A stretch of DNA of 64,000 bases from Haloarchaeobius amylolyticus (lineage in GTDB: Archaea > Halobacteriota > Halobacteria > Halobacteriales > Natrialbaceae), in contig NZ_JANHDH010000001.1 in assembly GCF_026616195.1 (NCBI RefSeq), positions 1,612,001 to 1,676,000 on the forward strand, written 5' to 3'. The notes under the pieces are model-generated. The model was not told where the DNA came from. It saw only the letters and a program-made list of their open reading frames with translations, and made no database searches. Below are positions 24,327 to 33,165 of the stretch, in pieces. The number at the start of each line of letters is the position of its first letter. The first letter of the stretch is position 1. A program made the translations under genes and the position numbers.

Positions 24327-25364
24327 ATGCCACGCGCCCTGCTCGTCGGCGGCACCCGCTTCATCGGCCGCCACACTGTCGCGGAACTGCTCGCACACGA
24401 CTACCACGTGACGACGTTCACCCGGGGCGAGTCCGAGGACCCCTTCGCGGACACCGAGGGAGTCGACAACTACCAGGGCGACCGGAACGACCGCGCCGCC
24501 CTCGAAGCCGCCCGCGACGCGGTCGACCCCGACATCGTCGTGGACTTCGTGGGGCTGTTCCCGGAGCAGGTCGCGACCGCGACCGAGGTGTTCGCCGACG
24601 TGGACGCCTACGTGTTCGTCTCCTCCGGGTCGACCTACGGCGAGCAGCCGATTCCCATGCGCGAGGACGAGACGCCCCTCTGTGAGTGCACGCCCGAGCA
24701 GGCCACCGACGAGTCGATGGCGAGTTACGGCCCCCGGAAGGCCGAGTGCGACCGCGAGGTGTTCGCGGCCGCCGACCGCGGCGTCCACGCGATGTCGGTC
24801 CGCCCGATGCTGGTGTACGGCCCCCACGACTACACCGAGCGGACCGACTACTGGCTGCACCGCCTGGCCGAGTACGACCGGGTGCTCGTGCCTGGCGACG
24901 GCGACAGCCTGCTCCACCGGGCCTACGTCGAGGACGTGGCCCGTGCCCTCCGCATCGTCGCCGAGCGCGGCGACCCCGGCGAGGCGTACAACGTCGCGGA
25001 CCGCGAGGCGACGACGCTCTCGGGCTGGCTCGACCTCGCGGCCGACGAACTGGTCACCGAGGTCGACCTCGTCTACGCCAGCGAGCGCGAACTCGCCGCG
25101 AACGACCGCTCGCCCGGCGACTTCCCGCTGTTCACCGACGAGCCGATGCTCGTCTCGACCGGGAAACTGGCCGCGCTGGGCTGGGACTCGACGCCCCTCG
25201 CGGCTGCCTACGAGACGACCGTCGCGGAGCATCTCGACTCGGACAGGGACGGAACCGACCTCGGGCCCTCCCGCGATGCGGAGGAGACGGTCATCGAGGC
25301 CCTCGGGTCGGTCGAGAGCGACTACGACGGCGGGGTCTCCTCGGGACCGTCGCGGTCCGGGTAG
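24327..25364 (+). CDS. NAD-dependent epimerase/dehydratase family protein
   Basis: A 345-residue extended short-chain dehydrogenase. The Rossmann motif is LLVGGTRFIGRH, the catalytic Tyr/Lys block is YGPRKAECD, and the Ser/Thr region is VFVSSGSTYG; RPMLVYGPHDYTERTDYW follows as in nucleotide-sugar epimerases. The family acts on NDP-sugars or related substrates with bound NAD(P). The Gly motif GGTRFIG is of the isoflavone-reductase/CSP41-like subgroup, so a non-sugar ligand is possible. The C-terminus is an acidic tail. A palindrome covers the promoter. Confidence 0.85.
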   Translation: MPRALLVGGTRFIGRHTVAELLAHDYHVTTFTRGESEDPFADTEGVDNYQGDRNDRAALEAARDAVDPDIVVDFVGLFPEQVATATEVFADVDAYVFVSSGSTYGEQPIPMREDETPLCECTPEQATDESMASYGPRKAECDREVFAAADRGVHAMSVRPMLVYGPHDYTERTDYWLHRLAEYDRVLVPGDGDSLLHRAYVEDVARALRIVAERGDPGEAYNVADREATTLSGWLDLAADELVTEVDLVYASERELAANDRSPGDFPLFTDEPMLVSTGKLAALGWDSTPLAAAYETTVAEHLDSDRDGTDLGPSRDAEETVIEALGSVESDYDGGVSSGPSRSG

Positions 25365-25415
25365 GCGAAACCGGGAGACAGCACGGCTTTGTGCCTCGGC
25401 GCACTGCGGGGCGGT

Positions 25416-26129
25416 ATGGGAACGCTGGCACTGGACATCGAGACCGCGAGCCCCCACGGGAAGCCGCCGGAGTTCACGGACACCGACTACTTCGAACTCG
25501 TGGCGGTCGCGGCCGGGTACGCGGCCTCGCCCGACGACGAGCCCGAGACGACCGTCTTTCTCAGAGAGGGCGGCTGGGACCCGGCCCACACCGCGGCCGT
25601 CCTCCGGGACGTGGTCGACTGGGTCGGCGACCGCCCGGTCGACCGCACCCTGACCTACAACGGGACCAACTTCGACGAGGTCCACCTGCGGAACTGGGCG
25701 GCCGCGCTTGCGGAGTCGGGCGAGTGGCCCGCCGCCGATAGCGAGTTCGACCGGCTCTTCTCCGGCCACATCGACCTCGCCGAACACGCCGGCGAGGCGT
25801 ACCAGGACCGGCTCCGCGGCCGGGCGACCTTCCCCAAACTCGAGAAGCTCTGTCGCTGGGAGGGCATCGACACCGGCGAGGTCCGGTACGCGGAGTACGA
25901 CCTCGACGAGGCCTACCTCGCCGGGCTGGGCATCACGGAGGACGTGGTGCAGGGGCGACACATCGGGACCGCCCTCGGCGCGGCCTACGTCGAGGGCGTC
26001 GAGAACGGCCTCGCCGGGACCGCCACCTTCCGGGAGCTGGAACGGCTCCTCCGGGAGTACGCCACGGGCGACATCGTCCCGCTGTTCGAACTCGACGCGG
26101 TGTTCGGCCACCCCGACCCGGACGCCTGA
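25416..26129 (+). CDS. DEDD-family 3'-5' exonuclease-like protein
   Basis: A 237-residue RNase H-fold protein. The Exo I motif is ALDIETASP, Exo II is TYNGTNFDEVHLRNW, HIDLAEHAGEAYQDRL follows, and a C-terminal Asp-containing stretch (AYVEGVENG) could be Exo III. These resemble predicted PolB-like exonuclease domains found as stand-alone archaeal proteins. The ATG at 25416 gives the first strand MGTLALDIET; an upstream in-frame start would add nine unlike residues. Substrate (DNA or RNA) is unknown. Confidence 0.75.
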   Translation: MGTLALDIETASPHGKPPEFTDTDYFELVAVAAGYAASPDDEPETTVFLREGGWDPAHTAAVLRDVVDWVGDRPVDRTLTYNGTNFDEVHLRNWAAALAESGEWPAADSEFDRLFSGHIDLAEHAGEAYQDRLRGRATFPKLEKLCRWEGIDTGEVRYAEYDLDEAYLAGLGITEDVVQGRHIGTALGAAYVEGVENGLAGTATFRELERLLREYATGDIVPLFELDAVFGHPDPDA

Positions 26130-26166
26130 GTCCGGGTTGCCGGCGAAGACAGCGCGGGGCACACCG

Positions 26167-26173
26167 CTTTTAC
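26167..26173 (+). promoter_or_regulatory. TATA-like element before the surface lipoprotein gene
   Basis: CTTTTAC lies about 26-32 bases before the ATG at 26199. Confidence 0.4.
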
Positions 26174-26198
26174 CCACCGCCTCCCAATCGTCTGAGGA

Positions 26199-27722
26199 AT
26201 GCGACAGCCCGGCCCGCTCCCCCTCGTCCTCCTCCTCGGTGCCCTCGTCCTCCTCGCCGGCTGCAACGCGGTCCCCATCGGCGCACAGGAGGTCGGCGGC
26301 AGCGTCGCCGCGAACGACTCGCTGGCGGCGAACGCGAGCGTCACCGACCCCGGCACCGACCGACAGGGCTGGGAACGCGGCTTCTGGTACGACGAATCGC
26401 TCGCCATCACGACCGCGGACGGGCTGAACGACTCCGAACTCGACGCGGTCGTCGCCCGCGCGATGGCCCGGGTCGAGCACGTCCGCGGCGTCGAGTTCGA
26501 GCGGCCGGTCCCGGTCGAACTCGTCACCCGGAGCGAGTACCGGAACTCCACGATGTCGGGAGCCGGCGCCAGCAGCGGTGACGGCAGCGCGTCGGCGACC
26601 CAGCAGGCCGCGGCCGCCGAGCAGGCCGCCCAGTTCGAGGCGCTGTTCCTCGTCGGCGAGGCGGGCGACGCCGGCCAGCAGCAGTCCGAGAACCGCGGCT
26701 CGACGGTCCAGGGCTACTACGACACGCGACAGGACCGCATCGTCATCGTCTCGAAGAACGACCCGCCGCGACCGAACGAGGTGACCCTCGCCCAGGAGCT
26801 CTACCACGCCTACCAGTTCCGGCAGGTGCTCGCCTCGACGCCGGTCCCCCGGAACATGAACGACGACCAGGTCCGCGGCGTCCTCTCGCTGGTCGAGGGC
26901 GACGCGAACTTCGTCGACCGGCTGTACGAACAGCAGTGCGAGGCGTCGTGGGAGTGCCTGCGCGACGAGGACGCCAGACAAGCCGGCGACGAGGGCGGTG
27001 AAGGTGCCGCCAGCACCGGCGACGACTCCACCCCCTCGATCCATATGGGCCTCTACCTGCTCTCGTACTTCCCCTACGCCGAGGGCGAGGAGCTGATACA
27101 GGACACCTACGCCGAGTCCGGCTGGGAGGGGGTAGACCGGCTGTACGAGGCGCCGCCGCTGTCGAGCGCGCAGGTCATCGAGCAGGACCTCGACTCGGAC
27201 TCGTCGCTGGTGCAGGCGCCCGACCGGAGTTCGGCCGCCTGGGAGCGCGTCGACTCGGGGCCGCCCGGCCGGACCGTCGGCGAGGCCGGCATCGCCACCA
27301 TGTTCGCGTACACCATCTACGACGACCGGAACGCGTCGCTGGTCTCGCGCGATGACTTCCTCAACACCGGGCCGGACGGGAGCGTGAACAGCACGAACCC
27401 GCTGGACTACGGCCTGCCCGAGAGCGACGGCTGGGCCGGCGACACCCTCTACACCTACCGGAACGGCGACCAGACGGGCTACGTCTGGCACACGACGTGG
27501 GAGACGCGGGGCGACGCCCGGCAGTTCGCCGACGCCTACGAGCGACTGCTCGGCTATCACGACGCGGAACAGGTCGACGAGAACACGTTCCTCATCCTCG
27601 AGGGGCCCTTCGCGGACGCCTTCCGGGTGACGGTCGACGGGAAACGGGTGACCATCGTGAACGGGCCGGCGCCCTCGACGCTGTCGGGCATCCACGACGG
27701 GGCGGCGAACGCGACTGCCTGA
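26199..27722 (+). CDS. Large surface lipoprotein (Hvo_1808-like)
   Basis: A 507-residue lipoprotein: hydrophobic signal with lipobox VLLAGC, then an acidic, Asn/Ser-rich extracellular region. Blocks include WERGFWYDESLAITTADGLND, QDRIVIVSKN, TLAQELYHAYQFRQ and GVLSLVEGDANFVDRLYEQ. AQELYHAYQF plus VEGDANF recalls the helix arrangement of zinc-less metallopeptidase-like domains (HExxH replaced by ELYHA), which is inference. The overall sequence resembles, from memory, the uncharacterised haloarchaeal Hvo_1808 surface protein family. The gene converges with the Lut-Liv operon. Confidence 0.72.
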   Translation: MRQPGPLPLVLLLGALVLLAGCNAVPIGAQEVGGSVAANDSLAANASVTDPGTDRQGWERGFWYDESLAITTADGLNDSELDAVVARAMARVEHVRGVEFERPVPVELVTRSEYRNSTMSGAGASSGDGSASATQQAAAAEQAAQFEALFLVGEAGDAGQQQSENRGSTVQGYYDTRQDRIVIVSKNDPPRPNEVTLAQELYHAYQFRQVLASTPVPRNMNDDQVRGVLSLVEGDANFVDRLYEQQCEASWECLRDEDARQAGDEGGEGAASTGDDSTPSIHMGLYLLSYFPYAEGEELIQDTYAESGWEGVDRLYEAPPLSSAQVIEQDLDSDSSLVQAPDRSSAAWERVDSGPPGRTVGEAGIATMFAYTIYDDRNASLVSRDDFLNTGPDGSVNSTNPLDYGLPESDGWAGDTLYTYRNGDQTGYVWHTTWETRGDARQFADAYERLLGYHDAEQVDENTFLILEGPFADAFRVTVDGKRVTIVNGPAPSTLSGIHDGAANATA

Positions 27723-27745
27723 AGGTTGCGGCCCGGCAGCGACGA

Positions 27746-29926
27746 CTACCGGACCAGCAACTCGACCGGGTGCCGGATGCCCCGGGAGAGCAGGTCCCCC
27801 AGTTGCTCGGTGCAGGAGGTGCCCGAGGCGACGACGGTCGCCTCCTCTTCGAACTGCTCGGCCAGCGGTTCGCCGACGGCCATGCTCATCTCGTAGTACT
27901 CGGACTTGTAGCCGAAGCTCCCGGCCATCCCGCAGCACTCGGTGTCGGAGGTCCGGACCGTGGCGCCGCAGTCCTCCAGCACCGCGACGGTGTACGGTTC
28001 CAGCCCGAGGGTGCGCTGCTGGCAGTGGCTGTGGTAGGCCACCTCGGCAGGGGGCGATGCCAGGGCGTCGGCATCGGCCCCGTTCTCCAGCAGGCCGTAG
28101 AGGTACTCCATCACCTCGTAGCTCGCGTCGCCGAGGCGCTCGTGGGCCGTCGGCGCGAGGAACTTCTCGTACTCGCGGTCGAACATCGCGAGGTCCGAGG
28201 GTTCGACCACGACCACGTCCCGGCCCGCGTCGATGTGCTCGGCGAGGCTCGCGTACACGTCGTGGGCGTGGTCCTCTGCAGTCGAAACCATGCCCTGCGA
28301 GAGCGGCGCGCGCCCCGACGAGGCCATCTTCGGGACCTGCACGTGGACGTTCAGGGCTTCGAGCGCCCGGACCGCGGCCTTCCCGCGGTCGACCAGGACG
28401 TGGTTCGTGTAGAGGTCGGGATAGAGCACGACCTCCCGGTCGGCCCGGTCGGCCGAGACGGTCGGGCCGCGCGAATCGAACCACGAGACGAGTGTCTCGC
28501 GCCGGAACTCGGGGAGGTCGCGCCGGCGGTCGATGCCGAGGAACCGGTCCATCCCCGCCCGGACGGGGTCGGTTCCGGCGAGCCAGTTCGAGACCGGCGC
28601 GGTCGCGCTGGCCAGCCGGGCGACGGTATCGAAGTTCCCGAACAGGCGCTTACCGAGGTCCAGTCCCGCGGGTTCCTCGTCGGGCGTCAGGCCGTCGACG
28701 AGGTGGTCGAACGTGTCGGGGTCTGCGCCGCGGTTCACCCGGTCCCGGACGACCGTGTTGATCCACGGGATGTCGATCTTCACCGGGCAGGCGTTCACGC
28801 ACCGGGTGCAGCCGGTGCACATGTCGTTGAACTCCGCGGCGCTGTCGAGGCCGTGGACGCCGGCCTCCCAGCCGGTCCCGATGCCGCCCGAGTAGGTCTC
28901 GCCGCCGAAGCCGTGGCCGCCGACGGCCTGGAAGTTCGCACACGAGTTCGAGCAGGCGCCACACCGGATGCAGTAGAGGGTCTCGCGCAGGTGCTCGTCC
29001 TCGCGCATCTCCATCCGGCCGTTGTCGAGCAGCACGAGGTGGAACTCGCGGTCCTCGCCCGTGCCGCGCTCGTCGGCCTCGAAGTCGAAGGTCGGCGAGT
29101 CCGTCGGGGGCGTGAACAGCGAGATGTACTGCGAGATGTCCTGGCCGGTGGCCGCCTTCGAGATGATGTCGACGAAGGGGCCGAGTTCGCGGATGGAGGG
29201 GACGAGCTTCTCCACCCCGGCGACCGCGACGTGCGTGTCGGGCGTGACCGCGCACTTGCGGGCGTTGCCCTCGTTCGTCACGAGCGCGATGGTGCCAGAT
29301 TCGGCCATGACGAAGTTCGCGCCCGTGACGCCCACGTCCGCTTCTTTGATTCGTTCGCCGAGGTAGTCCCGGGCGAAGCGGGTCATCTCCTCCGCGGTCT
29401 CCAGTTCCGCCTCGGGGTCGAACACCTCGTTGAGCAGGTCGGCGATCTCCTCGCGGGACTTGTGCAGCGCCGGCCCGACGAGGTGGCTCGGGGACTCCTC
29501 GGCGAGCTGGATGACGAACTCGCCGAGGTCGGTCTCGTACACGTCGACCCCGGCGTCGGCGAGGGCGTCGTTCAGCTCGATCTCCTCGGTCGTCATCGAC
29601 TTCGACTTCACCAGCGTCTCCGCCGATTCGTCCTCGCAGACCTCTCTGACATAGCGGTTCGCGTCCGCGGCGTCCTCGGCGAGGTAGACCGTCCCGCCGT
29701 TGGCCTCGACCGACTCCCGGACCGTGTCGACGAGGTGGTCGAGGTTCGCGATGGCGTCCTCCTTGATGGCTCGGGCCTGCTCGCGGCTGTCCTCCCAGTC
29801 GTCGAACCGGGCGATGGCGTCGTAGCGCTTCTCGTTCTTGTCCCGGACGCTCGGGCCGATGTTCGGCCCCTCGGCGTCGAGCAGGTAGCGGATCTCCGCC
29901 GCCTTGCGTCGTCTGTCCGCGCTCAT
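27746..29926 (-). CDS. LutB-LutA fusion: LUD-domain ferredoxin protein with CCG domain
   Basis: A 726-residue fusion. Residues about 60-320 are a LUD domain (VTGANFVMAESGTIALVTNEGNAR). Next come two 4Fe-4S clusters, CIRCGACSNSC and CTGCTRCVNACP (about 365-430), then a CCG domain pair typical of LutA/GlpC/HdrB (DLAMFDREYEKF, SHCQQRTLG, TECCGMAGSFGYKSEYYEMS). In bacteria LutA and LutB are separate subunits of the LutABC L-lactate oxidation complex, so here they are joined. The ATG at 29926 overlaps the lutC stop (ATGA). It is the last gene of the Liv-Lut operon. The electron acceptor is unknown. Substrate could be lactate or another 2-hydroxy acid. Confidence 0.88.
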   Translation of the reverse strand: MSADRRRKAAEIRYLLDAEGPNIGPSVRDKNEKRYDAIARFDDWEDSREQARAIKEDAIANLDHLVDTVRESVEANGGTVYLAEDAADANRYVREVCEDESAETLVKSKSMTTEEIELNDALADAGVDVYETDLGEFVIQLAEESPSHLVGPALHKSREEIADLLNEVFDPEAELETAEEMTRFARDYLGERIKEADVGVTGANFVMAESGTIALVTNEGNARKCAVTPDTHVAVAGVEKLVPSIRELGPFVDIISKAATGQDISQYISLFTPPTDSPTFDFEADERGTGEDREFHLVLLDNGRMEMREDEHLRETLYCIRCGACSNSCANFQAVGGHGFGGETYSGGIGTGWEAGVHGLDSAAEFNDMCTGCTRCVNACPVKIDIPWINTVVRDRVNRGADPDTFDHLVDGLTPDEEPAGLDLGKRLFGNFDTVARLASATAPVSNWLAGTDPVRAGMDRFLGIDRRRDLPEFRRETLVSWFDSRGPTVSADRADREVVLYPDLYTNHVLVDRGKAAVRALEALNVHVQVPKMASSGRAPLSQGMVSTAEDHAHDVYASLAEHIDAGRDVVVVEPSDLAMFDREYEKFLAPTAHERLGDASYEVMEYLYGLLENGADADALASPPAEVAYHSHCQQRTLGLEPYTVAVLEDCGATVRTSDTECCGMAGSFGYKSEYYEMSMAVGEPLAEQFEEEATVVASGTSCTEQLGDLLSRGIRHPVELLVR

Positions 29927-30429
29927 CTGTCCTTGAGGACGACGACGTGTACTTCGTTCGGGCCGTGGACGCCCTCGACGAGGCCGCCCATGTCGGCCGT
30001 CGCGGACGGGCCGGTCGCGAAGACGTAGGAGTCCCGGCCGGCGTCGAACTCGTCGGCGAGCCAGTCGACCGCGTCCCGCGTCCCCTCGACGAGGGCGCTG
30101 GCCGCGACGACCGCGACGTGGCGGTTCGGGTAGAGGCTGACCGGTTCGTCGCCCTCGGGCGAGGAGTGGATGAGGATGCTCCCGAGCGCGGCGACGCCGA
30201 GTCGCGCCGGCGTGACGCCAGTGCTCGCGTCGGCGAGTTCTGCGGGCCCCGGCTCGGTCGTCACCGTCTCGGGCAACTCGACGCCCTCGAACGGGAGTGC
30301 GGTCCCGACCGCGGGCGAGTCCAGGGCCGCCGCGATGGCGTCCTCGGCGGCCGCCGCCGGGACCACCTCGACGGTCGCACCCGTGTCGGCGACCGAGTCG
30401 GTGAACGCGTCTGTGACGTTCGTGCTCAT
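29923..30429 (-). CDS. lutC: LutC-like LUD-domain protein
   Basis: A 168-residue LUD-domain protein without iron-sulfur motifs. Its blocks (STGVTPARLGVAALGSILIHSS, YPNRHVAVVAASALVEGTRDAV, YVFATGPSATADM) match LutC, the third subunit of the bacterial lactate-utilisation complex. Its start overlaps the livF stop and its stop overlaps the LutB-LutA start, so it is tightly coupled to both. It is slightly short of the usual 200-240 residues. Confidence 0.85.
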   Translation of the reverse strand: MSTNVTDAFTDSVADTGATVEVVPAAAAEDAIAAALDSPAVGTALPFEGVELPETVTTEPGPAELADASTGVTPARLGVAALGSILIHSSPEGDEPVSLYPNRHVAVVAASALVEGTRDAVDWLADEFDAGRDSYVFATGPSATADMGGLVEGVHGPNEVHVVVLKDR

Positions 30430-31232
30430 ACACCGAGGTAGCGCTGTCGAAGGGCGTCGTCTTTTCGGAGTCGCTCCGTGCTGACCTCGGCGACGACCTG
30501 TCCCTCGTCGAGGATGTAGTGGCGCGACCCGATGGCGAGTGCGGCCGCGACGTTCTGCTCGACGAAGAAGACGGTCACACCCTTCTCGTCGTTGATGTCC
30601 GCGATGATGTCCTCGATGCGCCGGACGATGTAGGGCGCGAGCCCCTCGAACGGTTCGTCCAGCAGCATCAGGTCCGGGTTCGCGGCGAGGGCGCGCGCGA
30701 TGGCGAGCATCTGCTGTTCGCCCCCGCTCATGTTCCGGGCGTGTTTCTCCCGCATGTCGTCGAGTTCGGGGAAGAACTCGAGGACGGCGTCGACCGAGAG
30801 CGAGTCCTCGACGGTGTTCACCGCCAGCTGGATGTTCTCGACCACCGACAGCCGCGGGAAGCAGCGTCGCTTCTCGGGGACGATGGCGATGCCGCGGTTC
30901 GCGCGCTGGTAGGACTCCAGCCCGAGGACGGACTCGCCCCGGTAGCGCACGTCGCCGTCGGTCACCTCGGGCACGTCGCCACCCATGATGGCGCGGATGG
31001 TCGTGGTCTTGCCCGCGCCGTTCCGGCCGAGCAACGAGACCAGTTCGCCCTCGTGGATGGAGAGGTCCACGCCGAACAGGACCTGCCCCGTCTCGTACCC
31101 GGCTTCGAGACCGTCGACCTCGAGGACGGACGGTGCATCGGCCGCCGCGCCCCCGGTGCTGGTCGCGTCGCTCCCGCCCGGGTCGCTCGCTGCGTCCGAT
31201 TCGTCGCGTGGTGTGGGTGCGTCAGAACTCAT
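30426..31232 (-). CDS. livF: LivF-type ABC transporter ATPase
   Basis: A 268-residue ATPase of the hydrophobic amino acid uptake (HAAT) family. Walker A is GRNGAGKT, the signature is MSGGEQQ, Walker B is LMLLDEPFEGLAP, and the H loop ends VFFVEQNVAAAL, the usual LivF ending. The N-terminal ~30 residues are a disordered Asp/Ser-rich extension common in halophiles. It overlaps livG upstream and lutC downstream by four bases each. Confidence 0.92.
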   Translation of the reverse strand: MSSDAPTPRDESDAASDPGGSDATSTGGAAADAPSVLEVDGLEAGYETGQVLFGVDLSIHEGELVSLLGRNGAGKTTTIRAIMGGDVPEVTDGDVRYRGESVLGLESYQRANRGIAIVPEKRRCFPRLSVVENIQLAVNTVEDSLSVDAVLEFFPELDDMREKHARNMSGGEQQMLAIARALAANPDLMLLDEPFEGLAPYIVRRIEDIIADINDEKGVTVFFVEQNVAAALAIGSRHYILDEGQVVAEVSTERLRKDDALRQRYLGV

Positions 31233-32044
31233 AGTTCCTCCCTCATGCCGCCCAGGTAGGCGTCCTGGACCCGTTCGTCGGCCTGGACGTCCTCGGGCGT
31301 GCCGGTCGCGATGATCGACCCGCGGTCGAGCACGCTGATGCGGTCGCTGATGGAGAGCACGACGTCCATGTCGTGCTCGATGAGGACCAGCGTGAGCCCC
31401 AGCTCGGACTGCAGCGACTGGACGAGTTCCGCGGTCGCGTTCGTCGCGTCCGGGCTCATGCCCGAGGTCGGTTCGTCCAGCAGCAACACGTCGGGGTCGG
31501 TCGCCAGCGCCATCGCGATGCCGAGGCGGCGCTGGTCGCCGTGGCTCAGGTTCTTCGCGAGCGTGTCCGGGTCGGCGTCGAGGCCGACGCGCCGGAGGTG
31601 CTCGCGGGCCGTGTCGTCGCCGACCTCGCGGTGGTCGCGGAACAGGTCCCAGCTGAAGTCGCCGCGCTCGGTGGTCTGGACGACCACGCGGACGTTCTCC
31701 AGGACGGTCTGGTCGGCGAACAGCTCGTTGGACTGGAACGACCGCGCCAGCCCGCGGTGGGGGCGGTCGTACTCCGGGTCGTCGGTGATGTCGGTACCGT
31801 CGAGGAAGATGCGGCCCTCGGTGGGCGAGAGCGTCCCCATGACGGTGTTGAACAGGGTCGTCTTGCCGGCCCCGTTCGGGCCGATGATGGCCCGGAGTTC
31901 GCCCGGCTCGATGCCGAGGGAGACGTCGTCGACCGCCGTCACCTCGCCGAAGGTCTTGCGGAGCCCGTCGGTGGCGAGGGCGGCCTCGGATTTCGGGACC
32001 GCCCGGTCGACCTCGACCGGCTCGTCACGTGGCTCGCTGCTCAT
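31229..32044 (-). CDS. livG: LivG-type ABC transporter ATPase
   Basis: A 271-residue ATPase. Walker A is GPNGAGKT, the LivG-type Q-loop region is GLARSFQSNELF, the signature is LSHGDQRRLGIA and Walker B is VLLLDEPTSGMS. LSHGDQ is the LivG/urea-type variant of LSGGQ. With LivF it forms the heteromeric ATPase pair of the importer. Four-base overlaps on both sides indicate translational coupling. Confidence 0.92.
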   Translation of the reverse strand: MSSEPRDEPVEVDRAVPKSEAALATDGLRKTFGEVTAVDDVSLGIEPGELRAIIGPNGAGKTTLFNTVMGTLSPTEGRIFLDGTDITDDPEYDRPHRGLARSFQSNELFADQTVLENVRVVVQTTERGDFSWDLFRDHREVGDDTAREHLRRVGLDADPDTLAKNLSHGDQRRLGIAMALATDPDVLLLDEPTSGMSPDATNATAELVQSLQSELGLTLVLIEHDMDVVLSISDRISVLDRGSIIATGTPEDVQADERVQDAYLGGMREEL

Positions 32045-33165
32045 TCGGCATCACCCCGAATCCGCGTGACGAGCCGCGAGATGCGGCCCGTGAGGAAGCC
32101 CCAGACGCCCTCGAGGGGTGCCGCCACGACCACGACGACGAAGATGCCGCCGAGGAAGAACGGCCAGTCCGCGGCGAGGTCGAGGCTCAGGACACCGAGG
32201 TCGAGCACCCCGAAGTCGGTGAGGAACTCCTCGGCGAACTGCCAGAGGAACACCCCGGCGATGGGGCCGAAGTAGTACCGGACCCCGCCGAGGACCGCCA
32301 TCAGGACGGTGTCACCGCTCGTGGTGACCGAGAGCGTCTCCAGGGACGCCCCGAAGTCGTTGATGGAGAGCAACGCCCCCGCGAGTGCGGAGAACATCGC
32401 GCTCAGGGTGAACGACTGCACCTTGTACCGCGTGGTGTTCACGCCCATCGCGCGGGCGAGGTCCTCGTTCTCGCGGATGGCGACCAGCGACCGCCCGAAG
32501 GGCGAGCGCGTGACCTGCCAGAGCGCGAGCATCGCGGCGAGGAACACCAGCGCGACGAACCAGTACCAGTCCAGCGCGTCGAAGCCCGCGACCTCGAACG
32601 GGAGGGGCAACGAGAGCCGCCCCCGCGTGGTCTCGACGAACGCCGGGAGGACGCCCTGCGAGATGCCGTTCGAGCCGCCGGTGAGTTCGCCCGGGTTCTT
32701 GTTCGCCGTGAAGTGGATGGCCTGGGCGACCGCCAGCGTCAGGAAGGCGAAGTATATCTCGCCCTTCTGGACCGTGAGCCGGCCGATGCCGTAGCCGAGG
32801 CCGGCCGCGAGCACCATCCCGAGCAGCGTCGCGATGGGGAACCCGAGGACCGGGAAGCCCGCGTGCCCGGAGACGCCCAGTGCGGCGGCGTACATCCCGA
32901 TGCCGAGGAACATGGCGTGCCCGAACGAGAGTAATCCCGTATAGCCGAACAGCAGGTTGAACGCCGCGACGTACAGCATCCAGATGAGCATCGTGGCCGC
33001 GATGGCCTCGAACCCGAGCAGGAACGGGAGCGACACCAGTGGCTTGAGCAGCACCACGAGTGCGACCAGGCCGAGTGGAATGCGGTAGCGCCGGACGAAC
33101 GCCTTCACCGTGGCGAGGCCGTCGGCCTCGCGTTCCGCCTCGCCGTGTGCGGTCTCGCCACTCAT
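32041..33165 (-). CDS. livM: LivM-type ABC transporter permease
   Basis: A 374-residue membrane protein with about nine hydrophobic helices. The family blocks LFGYTGLLSFGHAMFLGIGMY and RSPFGRSLVAIRENEDLARAMGVNTTRYKVQSF (the coupling loop) are clear. It pairs with LivH to form the channel of the importer. A charged N-terminus faces the cytoplasm. Overlaps LivH by four bases. Confidence 0.92.
   Translation of the reverse strand: MSGETAHGEAEREADGLATVKAFVRRYRIPLGLVALVVLLKPLVSLPFLLGFEAIAATMLIWMLYVAAFNLLFGYTGLLSFGHAMFLGIGMYAAALGVSGHAGFPVLGFPIATLLGMVLAAGLGYGIGRLTVQKGEIYFAFLTLAVAQAIHFTANKNPGELTGGSNGISQGVLPAFVETTRGRLSLPLPFEVAGFDALDWYWFVALVFLAAMLALWQVTRSPFGRSLVAIRENEDLARAMGVNTTRYKVQSFTLSAMFSALAGALLSINDFGASLETLSVTTSGDTVLMAVLGGVRYYFGPIAGVFLWQFAEEFLTDFGVLDLGVLSLDLAADWPFFLGGIFVVVVVAAPLEGVWGFLTGRISRLVTRIRGDAE

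Noticed and set aside
23796-28484. A 1562-codon open frame on the minus strand
   Set aside because: It crosses four plus-strand genes with clear motifs. Only its last 141 codons (23796-24221) form a lipoprotein; the rest is Arg/Gly/Pro-rich antisense sequence typical of high-GC genomes.
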